From positions 682,001 to 746,000 of the forward strand of contig CAVUMR010000002.1 of the NCBI GenBank assembly GCA_963742715.1: a stretch of DNA of 64,000 nt, in the 5' to 3' direction. Position 1 is the first letter of the stretch, and each line of letters begins with the position of its first letter. The stretch is from CAVUMR01 sp963742715. Lineage in GTDB: Bacteria > Actinomycetota > Actinomycetes > Mycobacteriales > Micromonosporaceae. A program made the translations under genes and the position numbers. Below are positions 1-7,442 of the stretch, piece after piece. The notes under the pieces are model-generated. The model was not told the DNA's origin, searched no databases, and saw only the letters and a program-made list of their open reading frames with translations.

Positions 1-95
1 GTTGAGTGGGGGATGCAATCGATGCGTGCGACGCTGAATACGTGGGTCGATCTTTCTGGTCGTGGTAGATCGATGGCTCCATGGGAGGGGTTGCT

Positions 96-521
96 GTGTC
101 TGAGGTGGCCGATGTGGTGAGTGTGGTGATGCCGTATCTGTCGTCTGCGGCGTTGGCGTATGGCGGTGCGGTGGTGGGGCGGGTAGTCGATCAGGTGGAG
201 GACACGACGGCGGATGCGGCGGTGGGGCTTGGGCGGCGGTTGTTGCGGCGGTTGTTCGCCTCGGGCCGGGCGGCGCAGGTGCGGGAGGCGGTGGCGGAGG
301 TGGCCGGGCAGCCGGCGGATGAGTCGGCTGTGGAGTTGTTGCGCGTGCAGGTCCAGCGGGCGTTGGCTGCCGATGGAGCGCTGCTGGAGGATGTGGTCGC
401 GCTGTTGCGTGCCGGTGGCGCGGTGCCGGCCGGCTTCCAGGTGACTGTCACCGGAGGGCAGGGTGTGCAGGTGGGACACCACAACTCGCAGACGAACACT
501 TTCTCGGCGCCACCGCAGTGA
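96..521 (+). CDS. Putative membrane-active effector with C-terminal RHIM-like amyloid motif
   Basis: About 141 residues. The GTG at 96 is preferred over the ATG at 81 because GGGAGGGG (83-90) lies five bases before it and the ATG has no such site. The N-terminal part has a hydrophobic stretch (MPYLSSAALAYGGAVV) followed by amphipathic helices rich in Arg, Ala and Leu, as expected for a small helical, possibly membrane-inserting domain. The last 20 residues hold GGQGVQVGHHNSQTN. Its V-Q-V-G core followed by N resembles the RHIM and bacterial amyloid signalling motifs, and it recurs at the N-terminus of the next gene. The stop codon overlaps the next start (GTGA), so the two genes are translationally coupled. 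Family knowledge: amyloid-signalling pairs place the motif C-terminally on the effector and N-terminally on the NLR. A pore-forming (HeLo/Bell-like) role is inference. I do not recognise the N-terminal domain with certainty. Confidence 0.75.
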   Translation: MSEVADVVSVVMPYLSSAALAYGGAVVGRVVDQVEDTTADAAVGLGRRLLRRLFASGRAAQVREAVAEVAGQPADESAVELLRVQVQRALAADGALLEDVVALLRAGGAVPAGFQVTVTGGQGVQVGHHNSQTNTFSAPPQ

Positions 522-3500
522 CCGGACCTGACCCGGGCGACGACCTGCCGGTCCAACGAGTGCCGGAGCCGACCCCGCTGACTGTCTCGGGTGGGCAGGG
601 TGTGCAGGTGGGTCACCACAACTCGCAGACGAATGTGGGTGTGGACGCGGGCACCCTGCCGACGCCGCAGTCGGTGGGTAGCGGGCAGACGGTGCATAAC
701 CTGCCGCTGGCATCGCAGGTGTTCGTGGGCCGCGACCTAGACGTGCTGGACCGGTTGTTGTCTGACGACGGCACTGGGGTGATGGTCGGGCAGGCGGCAG
801 TCCATGGCCTGGGTGGGATCGGCAAGACCGAATTGGTGGCCCACTATGCCCGCGCGTTCCTGGGTCGGTATCCGCTGGTGTGGTGGATCACCGCGGACAG
901 TGCGGCCAATGTGGGGTTGGGGTTGGCCGGGTTGACGCGCCGGCTGCATCCGGTGGCGACGTTGGCTGATGCGCAGGTGTGGGCGGTTGGTTGGTTGCAG
1001 TCGCATCCGGGGTGGCTGCTCGTGTTGGACAACGTGGAGGACGTCGCCGACATCGCACCGTTGTTGGGGCAGGTCAGTGGGTTGGGCCAGGTGTTGGTGA
1101 CGACGCGGCGGGATCTGGGGGCGGCCCGCTGGGCGGGGCTGGGGCTGACACCGGTGCGGTTGGGGGTGTTGGAACGACCGGCGAGTGTGCAGTTGTTGAC
1201 CCGGCTGACCGGTGTGGCTGACGCGGACGGCGCGGGCCGGTTGGCGGAGGATCTGGGTGATCTGCCGTTGGCGTTGGAGCAGGCCGCCGCCTACATCAGC
1301 CAGCACGACGGGTTGTCGTTCGACGGGTACCGGGCGCTGTTCGCGAGCGAGTTCGCGATGGTGACGGCGGATGCCGGCGAGGGCGGTCAGGCAGCCCGGA
1401 CGGTGGCCGCGGTGTGGCAGGTGAGCATGACGGCGGTCGCTGATCGGTCGCCTCTTGCCGTCCGGGTGATGGCGGTGCTGGCGTGGCTGGGGCCCACCGG
1501 GCTACCGGAAGACGTGCTGAGCCCGCTCACTGACGGTCCGATGCGGGTGGCTGACGCGTTGGCTTTGCTGGCCTCTTACAGCCTGCTCAACCGGGCCGGG
1601 GGCATGGTGGAGATGCACCGGCTGGTCCAGGCCGTCACCCGCGCTACAGCCGTCGATTCGGCCTCAACGTGGGATCCGGCAGCGGATGCGGCACGACTTG
1701 TGGCGTTGGCGGTTCCCGCTGATCCGATCAACAACGTCGCCGGATGGCCGCGCTGGACCGTGCTCCTGCCCCACGTCGACGCGCTGCTGGAGCATCTCCC
1801 AGCCGATCACCCCCACACCGAAGCCTTGCGTGTCGGGGATCAGGCGGCGACGTTCCGGCAGTTCCAGGGCCAGGTCACGGCCGCCACCGCTCAATTTGAG
1901 GCGGTGTTGGCTGATTCGCGGCGGCTGTTGGGCGAGGAGCACCCGGACACGCTGGTCTCCCGCAACAACCTCGCCGGCGCCTACCGGGCGGCGGGGCGGC
2001 TGCCGGAGGCGATCACCGAGTTCGAGGCGGTGTTGGCCGACCGGCGGCGGCTGTTGGGCGAGGAGCACCCGGACACGCTGGCCTTCCGCCACAACATCGC
2101 CGGCGCCTACCGGGCGGCGGGGCGGCTGCCGGAGGCGATCACCGAGTTCGAGGCGGTGTTGGCTGATTCGCGGCGGCTGTTGGGCGAGGAGCACCCGGAC
2201 ACGCTGGTCTCCCGCAACAACCTCGCCGGCGCCTACCAGGGGGCGGGGCGGCTGCCGGAGGCGATCACCGAGTTCGAGGCGGTGTTGGCTGATTCGCGGC
2301 GGCTGTTGGGCGAGGAGCACCCGGACACGCTGGTCTCCCGCCACAACCTCGCCGGCGCCTACCAGGGGGCGGGGCGGCTGCCGGAGGCGATCACCGAGTT
2401 CGAGGCGGTGTTGGCTGATTCGCGGCGGCTGTTGGGCGAGGAGCACCCGGACACGCTGGTCTCCCGCCACAACCTCGCCGGCGCCTACCGGGCGGCGGGG
2501 CGGCTGCCGGAGGCGATCACCGAGTTCGAGGCGGTGTTGGCTGATTCGCGGCGGCTGTTGGGCGAGGAGCACCCGGACACGCTGGTCTTCCGCCACAACC
2601 TCGCCGGCGCCTACCGGGCGGCGGGGCGGCTGCCGGAGGCGATCACCGAGTTCGAGGCGGTGTTGGCTGATTCGCGGCGGCTGTTGGGCGAGGAGCACCC
2701 GGACACGCTGGTCTCCCGCCACAACCTCGCCGGCGCCTACCGGGCGGCGGGGCGGCTGCCGGAGGCGATCACCGAGTTCGAGGCGGTGTTGGCTGATTCG
2801 CGGCGGCTGTTGGGCGAGGAGCACCCGGACACGCTGGTCTCCCGCCACAACCTCGCCGGCGCCTACCAGGAGGCGGGGCGGCTGCCGGAGGCGATCACCG
2901 AGTTCGAGGCGGTGTTGGCTGATTCGCGGCGGCTGTTGGGCGAGGAGCACCCGTCCACGCTGGTCTCCCGCCACAACCTCGCCTACGCCTACCGGGCGGC
3001 GGGGCGGCTGCCGGCGGCGATCACCGAGTTCGAGGCGGTGTTGGCTGATTCGCGGCGGCTGTTGGGCGAGGAGCACCCGGACACGCTGGTCTCCCGCCAC
3101 AACCTCGCCGGCGCCTACCGGGCGGCGGGGCGGCTGCCGGAGGCGATCACCGAGTTCGAGGCGGTGTTGGCTGATTCGCGGCGGCTGTTGGGCGAGGAGC
3201 ACCCGGACACGCTGGTCTTCCGCCACAACCTCGCCTACGCCTACCAGGAGGCGGGGCGGCTGCCGGAGGCGATCACCGAGTTCGAGGCGGTGTTGGCTGA
3301 TTCGCGGCGGCTGTTGGGCGAGGAGCACCCGGACACGCTGGTCTCCCGCCACAACCTCGCCGGCGCCTACCAGGAGGCGGGGCGGCTGCCGGAGGCGATC
3401 ACCGAGTTCGAGGCGGTGTTGGCTGATTCGCGGCGGCTGTTGGGCGAGGAGCACCCGTCCACGCTGGTCTCCCGCCACAACCTCGCCTACGCCTACCGGG

Positions 3501-3928
3501 CGGCGGGGCGGCTGCCGGCGGCGATCACCGAGTTCGAGGCGGTGTTGGCTGATTCGCGGCGGCTGTTGGGCGAGGAGCACCCGGACACGCTGGTCTCCCG
3601 CCACAACCTCGCCGGCGCCTACCGGGCGGCGGGGCGGCTGCCGGAGGCGATCACCGAGTTCGAGGCGGTGTTGGCTGATTCGCGGCGGCTGTTGGGCGAG
3701 GAGCACCCGGACACGCTGGTCTTCCGCCACAACCTCGCCTACGCCTACCAGGAGGCGGGGCGGCTGCCGGAGGCGATCACCGAGTTCGAGGCGGTGTTGG
3801 CTGATTCGCGGCGGCTGTTGGGCGAGGAGCACCCGTCCACGCTGGCCTCCCGCAACAACCTCGCCGGCGCCTACCAGGCGGCGGGGCGGCTGCAGGAGGC
3901 CCGCAGCCCCCTCGACAAAAGCGGCTAG
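518..3928 (+). CDS. NLR-like NB-ARC/TPR protein with N-terminal RHIM-like motif
   Basis: 1136 residues from a GTG overlapping the upstream stop. Residues 22-41 carry the RHIM-like segment GGQGVQVGHHNSQTN. Then comes an NB-ARC ATPase: VFVGRD near 68, Walker A GLGGIGKT (97-104), Walker B LLVLDN (167-172), the VTTRR motif (194-198), GDLPLAL (247-253) and an MHD-like MHRL (366-369). From residue 461 to 1133 there are 16 TPR units of 42 residues with core RRLLGEEHPDTLVSRHNLAG. In this family the TPRs sense a ligand, ATP drives oligomerisation, and the exposed N-terminal motif seeds amyloid formation of the partner. That this pair works this way, in defence or self/non-self responses, is inferred from the shared motif and the overlap. 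The TPR units are almost identical at DNA level, which is unusual and suggests recent expansion or homogenisation. Confidence 0.9.
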   Translation: MTGPDPGDDLPVQRVPEPTPLTVSGGQGVQVGHHNSQTNVGVDAGTLPTPQSVGSGQTVHNLPLASQVFVGRDLDVLDRLLSDDGTGVMVGQAAVHGLGGIGKTELVAHYARAFLGRYPLVWWITADSAANVGLGLAGLTRRLHPVATLADAQVWAVGWLQSHPGWLLVLDNVEDVADIAPLLGQVSGLGQVLVTTRRDLGAARWAGLGLTPVRLGVLERPASVQLLTRLTGVADADGAGRLAEDLGDLPLALEQAAAYISQHDGLSFDGYRALFASEFAMVTADAGEGGQAARTVAAVWQVSMTAVADRSPLAVRVMAVLAWLGPTGLPEDVLSPLTDGPMRVADALALLASYSLLNRAGGMVEMHRLVQAVTRATAVDSASTWDPAADAARLVALAVPADPINNVAGWPRWTVLLPHVDALLEHLPADHPHTEALRVGDQAATFRQFQGQVTAATAQFEAVLADSRRLLGEEHPDTLVSRNNLAGAYRAAGRLPEAITEFEAVLADRRRLLGEEHPDTLAFRHNIAGAYRAAGRLPEAITEFEAVLADSRRLLGEEHPDTLVSRNNLAGAYQGAGRLPEAITEFEAVLADSRRLLGEEHPDTLVSRHNLAGAYQGAGRLPEAITEFEAVLADSRRLLGEEHPDTLVSRHNLAGAYRAAGRLPEAITEFEAVLADSRRLLGEEHPDTLVFRHNLAGAYRAAGRLPEAITEFEAVLADSRRLLGEEHPDTLVSRHNLAGAYRAAGRLPEAITEFEAVLADSRRLLGEEHPDTLVSRHNLAGAYQEAGRLPEAITEFEAVLADSRRLLGEEHPSTLVSRHNLAYAYRAAGRLPAAITEFEAVLADSRRLLGEEHPDTLVSRHNLAGAYRAAGRLPEAITEFEAVLADSRRLLGEEHPDTLVFRHNLAYAYQEAGRLPEAITEFEAVLADSRRLLGEEHPDTLVSRHNLAGAYQEAGRLPEAITEFEAVLADSRRLLGEEHPSTLVSRHNLAYAYRAAGRLPAAITEFEAVLADSRRLLGEEHPDTLVSRHNLAGAYRAAGRLPEAITEFEAVLADSRRLLGEEHPDTLVFRHNLAYAYQEAGRLPEAITEFEAVLADSRRLLGEEHPSTLASRNNLAGAYQAAGRLQEARSPLDKSG
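1901..3916 (+). repeat. Tandem array of 16 x 126-bp units encoding TPRs
   Basis: The unit starts fall at 1901 + 126n. Units differ at only a few codons: Asn/His and Ser/Phe in the first helix, Gly/Tyr before AYR/AYQ, Arg-Ala/Gln-Gly/Gln-Glu/Gln-Ala after it, Asp/Ser after HP and Glu/Ala after LP. Units 8-11 (2783-3286) have the same four-unit pattern as units 12-15 (3287-3790), so a 504-bp block has been duplicated. The array lies wholly inside the NLR gene and keeps the frame. Confidence 0.95.
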
Positions 3929-4231
3929 CACGGTTCTTCATCCCGGCGATGGAATGCCCGAACTACGCCCCATGAATGGACCGGAACGACGAGGTACCAA
4001 CCGGTGATGACTGGAAGTCCAGACTTGTGTATGACCAGGTCAGGCAGCGCGTTGGGAACCAACCAGAACCGACAGGATGCCAAGATCGGCAACCGGTAGG
4101 TTCTTGGTTCGAGTCCAAGTGGGGGAGCAAAACTCCAGGTCAGAGCCGCGTTGCTCATGCCTTGAAAGATCAACGCCCGGGTGTCGGCCGTCGCAGGTAA
4201 CCTTGCGCCGCCGATGCCACCTGGAGGCAGC
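3929..4231. other. Intergenic stretch with att-like tRNA remnant
   Basis: No credible gene. Only the tRNA 3'-end-like sequence (4103-4147) stands out. The Shine-Dalgarno CTGGAGG (4221-4227) for the next gene lies at the far end. Confidence 0.6.
4103..4147 (+). other. tRNA 3'-end-like remnant, possible attachment site
   Basis: A perfect T-arm is present: CTTGG (4103-4107), loop TTCGAGT, CCAAG (4115-4119). It is followed by an acceptor-strand-like TGGGGGA, but no matching 5' acceptor half or D-arm lies upstream. The 13-mer CCAGGTCAGAGCC (4135-4147) recurs directly after the right att core of the integrative element (28324-28336), and in near form at its left end (15342-15354). This suggests an old integration end bordering the NLR pair. 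The tRNA identity is unclear. Confidence 0.45.
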
Positions 4232-4900
4232 ATGAGGCTTCTGCTCACGTCCGCGGGCGTCAAGAACCCGAGCATCCGCAGCGCGCTGGTCGACCTCCTG
4301 GGCAAACCGATCGCCGACTCCAGCGCCCTGTGCATTCCCACCGCGGCGTACGGGCACCCCGTGGCCGGTCCTGAAGCGGCATGGCGCTTCATCAGCGGTC
4401 AGTCCCACCTCCCCATGTGTGACCTGGGTTGGCGGTCCGTGGGCGTGCTGGAGCTCACCGCGCTGCCCAGCATCGGTGCGGAGCGCTGGGTCCCGTGGGT
4501 CCGGGAGGCAGACGTCCTGCTGGTCGCAGGCGGGGATGCCCTGTACCTGTGCCACTGGATGCGGGAGTCCGGGCTGGCGGACCTGCTGCCCTCGCTGACC
4601 GAGACGGTCTGGGTGGGGTTGAGCGCCGGGAGCATGGTGATGACCCCCCGGATCGGGGCGGACTTCGTCGAGTGGAAGCCGCCCGCCGGTGGCGACGAGA
4701 CGCTGGGAGTCGTCGACTTCTCGATCTGCCCGCATGTGAACCCCGAGGGCATGCCGGGCAACACCATGGCCGAGGCGGAGAGTTGGGCTGCCAGCATCGG
4801 GGTTCCGGCGTACGCGATCGACGACGAGACCGCCATCAGGGTCGTCGACGGCACCATCGACGTCGTCTCCGAGGGGCACTGGAAGCTGTTCTCGGCCTAG
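4232..4900 (+). CDS. Peptidase E-like (S51 family) serine peptidase
   Basis: 222 residues from the ATG at 4232, eight bases or fewer behind CTGGAGG. The class I glutamine-amidotransferase-like fold of the S51 family is indicated by VLLVAGGDALYL (96-107) and the nucleophile elbow GLSAGSM, with Ser131 as the expected catalytic residue. An AY-AIDDETA segment near the C-terminus is also typical. S51 enzymes are cytoplasmic dipeptidases that cleave Asp-X dipeptides, or are related to cyanophycinase. The exact substrate cannot be told. The length is close to that of bacterial peptidase E. It is probably a single gene: the following VOC gene is 52 bp away and of unrelated function. Confidence 0.8.
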   Translation: MRLLLTSAGVKNPSIRSALVDLLGKPIADSSALCIPTAAYGHPVAGPEAAWRFISGQSHLPMCDLGWRSVGVLELTALPSIGAERWVPWVREADVLLVAGGDALYLCHWMRESGLADLLPSLTETVWVGLSAGSMVMTPRIGADFVEWKPPAGGDETLGVVDFSICPHVNPEGMPGNTMAEAESWAASIGVPAYAIDDETAIRVVDGTIDVVSEGHWKLFSA

Positions 4901-4951
4901 CCGCCGGCCGGGCGGCGGGGGAGCACGATCACGCGAGTAAGGAGCCGGGCG

Positions 4952-5329
4952 ATGCCGTTGCGGACGCGTACCCAATGGTGGGGTGTGAATCTGGATGCCC
5001 CGGACGGGAAGGAGTTGGCGCGCTTCTACGCGCGGCTGCTCGACTGGCAACTGTTCGAGGGCGAGGAGGACGGAGCCTCGGTGGCACCGTCCGAGGACGC
5101 GGGATACAACCTCGGATTCCAGACCGAGTCGCAGTACGTACGCCCGGTGTGGCCGGCCGAACCGGGCAAACCGCAGATGTCGATGCATCTGGAGATCGAG
5201 GTCGACGACCTGGACGAGGCGGTCGCCCACGCGGTGAGCGTCGGTGCCGAGGTGGCGGCCTTCCAGCCACAGAGCAACGTACGGGTGATGCTCGATCCGG
5301 CCGGGCATCCGTTCTGCCTGTACCTCTAA
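4952..5329 (+). CDS. VOC (glyoxalase/bleomycin-resistance) family protein
   Basis: 125 residues. It has the vicinal oxygen chelate pattern: a first beta-alpha-beta module starting WWGVNLDAPDGKELARFYARLL and a second with MHLEIEVDDLDEAVAHAVSVGAEV, ending DPAGHPFCLYL. This subfamily is common in actinomycetes, usually annotated as a VOC family protein of unknown substrate. The metal ligands are not obvious, so catalysis is uncertain. It lies one base before the next gene (stop 5327-5329, start 5331), so the two are probably cotranscribed, although I see no functional link. Confidence 0.85.
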   Translation: MPLRTRTQWWGVNLDAPDGKELARFYARLLDWQLFEGEEDGASVAPSEDAGYNLGFQTESQYVRPVWPAEPGKPQMSMHLEIEVDDLDEAVAHAVSVGAEVAAFQPQSNVRVMLDPAGHPFCLYL

Positions 5330-5330
5330 C

Positions 5331-7442
5331 GTGATCCGCACTGTCACCGCGAACCCGTCGGTGGACCGGACGTACCGGGTCGACGCGCTCCGGCCGGGCA
5401 CCTTGCACCGGGCGTCCGAGGTACGGGTGGAGGCCAGCGGTAAGGGCGTGAACGTCGCGCGCATCCTCAACCAGCTTGGTGTACCGAGCGAAGCCGTCGT
5501 CACGGTCGGGGGTGCCGAGGGTCGGCAGCTGGTCGAATTGATGACAGCTGGTGGACTCGCGCTGGTACCGGTACCCGTGGCCGGCGCGACCAGGGTGAAC
5601 GTCACGGTGCTCGCGACCGGCACCGAGCCGACCAAGGTGAACGAGCCCGGTACCGCGCTGGCCGCCGCCGCGGCGGACGCGCTGGTAGCCGCCACTGGTA
5701 GCGGGGCAGCCCCCGGCGCCGGCGCGGAGTGGGTGGCGATCTGCGGCTCGCTGCCGGCCGGTACCGACCCGGAGCTGGCCGGCCGACTCGTGCGGGCTGC
5801 CCGCGACTCGGGCGCGCGGGTGGCGGTCGACTCGAGCGGCGACGCGCTGGCGTACGCGATCGACGCACATCCTGACCTGGTTAAGCCGAACCTCGACGAG
5901 CTGGCCGAGCTCACCGGCCTACCCGTCCGCACCGTCGCGGACGCGGCAGCGGCGGCGACCGGGATCGCGGCTCGTACCGGCGGCACCGTGCTGGTCAGCC
6001 TCGGCGCGGACGGCGCGGTGCTGGTCACGCCGACCGGCTGCTGGCACGCGCCGGCCCCGGCGATCGTGCCGGTGAACACGACCGGCGCCGGCGACGCGCT
6101 GCTCGCCGGCTACCTCGCCGCGGTCGCCGAGCGCGACCACCCGTCGAGGCAGCAGCGCGAAGACACCGAGCCAGCGAACCCCGCCGAGCCAGCGAACCCC
6201 GCCGAGCCGGCCAGCCGCGACGAGGCCAACGCGCTGCGGCGGGCGGTCGCGGTGGCGACGGCGGCCTGCCTGTCCCCGGGTACCGCGGAGCTCACCGTCG
6301 AGCCGGTCGACCCGGCCGGGATCCCGGTGTACGACCTGCGCCGGCCGGGGACCGGGCCGGCGCCGTGCCCCGGGCAGAGTGGTCACATCGTCAGCTCGGG
6401 AGGTCGCGTGCGGATTCTCGCGGTAGGAGACCAGTTCATCCCGGCCTCGGCGTACACCTCGGAATTGGGGTCCCGGTTGCCGGCCGCGACCGTCGAGCCG
6501 GTCGACTGGTCCGGAGACAAGAACCGGCAGCACGAGTTGCAGCAGGTCATGGAGGCGCGTGGCCCGAACGCGGTCGACCCGCCGCCGGAACTGCTCGCCG
6601 CGGTACCCGGTGCCGAGGTCATCTGCCTGCACTTCGCGCCGGTGGGCGCGGAGCTGATCGCGGCGGCGGACTCGCTGCGGCTCATCGCGGTGGCCCGTAC
6701 CGGACTGGAGAACGTCGACATCGAGGCGGCCACCGCCGCCGGCGTCGGAGTGGTTCCGGTGTACGGGCGGAATGCCGGCGCGGTAGCCGAGCTTCAGCTC
6801 GGTCTGATGCTCGCGGAGATCCGCAACATCGCCCGAGCGGACGCGTCGGTGAAGGCGGGGGAGTGGCGCAAGGAGTTCCCCGGGCCCCGGATCGAGATCG
6901 CCGGCCGTACCGTCGGGATGGTCGGGGTCGGCCAGGTGGGCGCCCAGTTCGTCCGCCGGCTGCGCGGCTTCGACTGCCGGCTGCTCGCCTTCGACCCCTA
7001 TGTGCGGACGTTGCCGGAAGGCGTCGAGCGGGCGTCCACAGTGGACGAACTGTGCGCGGAGGCGGACTTCGTGGTCGTACAGGCGCGGCTGTCGCCCGAG
7101 ACCGAGCGGTTCATCGGCGCGGCCCAGTTCGCCGCGATGAAGCCGACCGCGTACCTCATCAACGCGTCGCGCAGCCGGTTGGTCGACACCGACGCGCTGT
7201 ACCAGGCGCTGGTCACCGGCCGGATCGCCGGTGCCGGGATCGACGTGTACGACGACGAGCCGCTGCCGCCGGACAGCCCCTGGCGGAAGCTGGACAACAC
7301 CACGCTGACCACGCACTTCGGTGGTGACACCGAGGAGACGAACACGACGTCGGCGCGGCTGGTGGCGGACGCGATCGCGGAGTACGCCGACACCGGTCGG
7401 TGCCGGCAGGCGGTGAACGCGGACGCGCTGGGGTGGACGTGA
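5331..7442 (+). CDS. 1-phosphofructokinase-like (PfkB) sugar kinase in frame with a D-2-hydroxyacid dehydrogenase
   Basis: One open frame of 703 codons joins two complete proteins. Residues 1 to about 345 are a PfkB kinase of the 1-phosphofructokinase type: NPSVDRT, SGKGVNVAR, KPNLDELAELTG and the anion-hole/catalytic motif NTTGAGDALLAG near 250. They include a short NPAEPANPAEPA insertion. Residues from about 360 are a D-isomer 2-hydroxyacid dehydrogenase with Rossmann motif GMVGVGQVG, the catalytic Arg in ASRSRLVD, Glu in YDDEPLP and His in TTHFGG. A GTG at 6408 with GGGAGG at 6398-6403 would start a 344-residue dehydrogenase of normal length. The frame may therefore be two genes whose separating stop is missing, or a true fusion with internal initiation. 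The substrate is unknown; the FGGY kinase behind it suggests sugar or sugar-acid catabolism. Confidence 0.8.
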   Translation: MIRTVTANPSVDRTYRVDALRPGTLHRASEVRVEASGKGVNVARILNQLGVPSEAVVTVGGAEGRQLVELMTAGGLALVPVPVAGATRVNVTVLATGTEPTKVNEPGTALAAAAADALVAATGSGAAPGAGAEWVAICGSLPAGTDPELAGRLVRAARDSGARVAVDSSGDALAYAIDAHPDLVKPNLDELAELTGLPVRTVADAAAAATGIAARTGGTVLVSLGADGAVLVTPTGCWHAPAPAIVPVNTTGAGDALLAGYLAAVAERDHPSRQQREDTEPANPAEPANPAEPASRDEANALRRAVAVATAACLSPGTAELTVEPVDPAGIPVYDLRRPGTGPAPCPGQSGHIVSSGGRVRILAVGDQFIPASAYTSELGSRLPAATVEPVDWSGDKNRQHELQQVMEARGPNAVDPPPELLAAVPGAEVICLHFAPVGAELIAAADSLRLIAVARTGLENVDIEAATAAGVGVVPVYGRNAGAVAELQLGLMLAEIRNIARADASVKAGEWRKEFPGPRIEIAGRTVGMVGVGQVGAQFVRRLRGFDCRLLAFDPYVRTLPEGVERASTVDELCAEADFVVVQARLSPETERFIGAAQFAAMKPTAYLINASRSRLVDTDALYQALVTGRIAGAGIDVYDDEPLPPDSPWRKLDNTTLTTHFGGDTEETNTTSARLVADAIAEYADTGRCRQAVNADALGWT

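Noticed and set aside
1901..3916. The repeats as a CRISPR array
   Set aside because: Units are 126 bp without unique spacers and stay in one reading frame that encodes TPRs.
1664..3931. Long minus-strand frame of 755 codons antisense to the TPR array
   Set aside because: It simply mirrors the repeat; the plus-strand frame has NB-ARC and TPR motifs and coupling, and the antisense product is a low-complexity Arg/Gln/Pro repeat.
4040..6079. Minus-strand frame starting opposite three real genes and ending in a tRNA-like peptide (TWTRTKNLPVADLG)
   Set aside because: Antisense translation of GC-rich genes and of the tRNA remnant; no start signal or domain.
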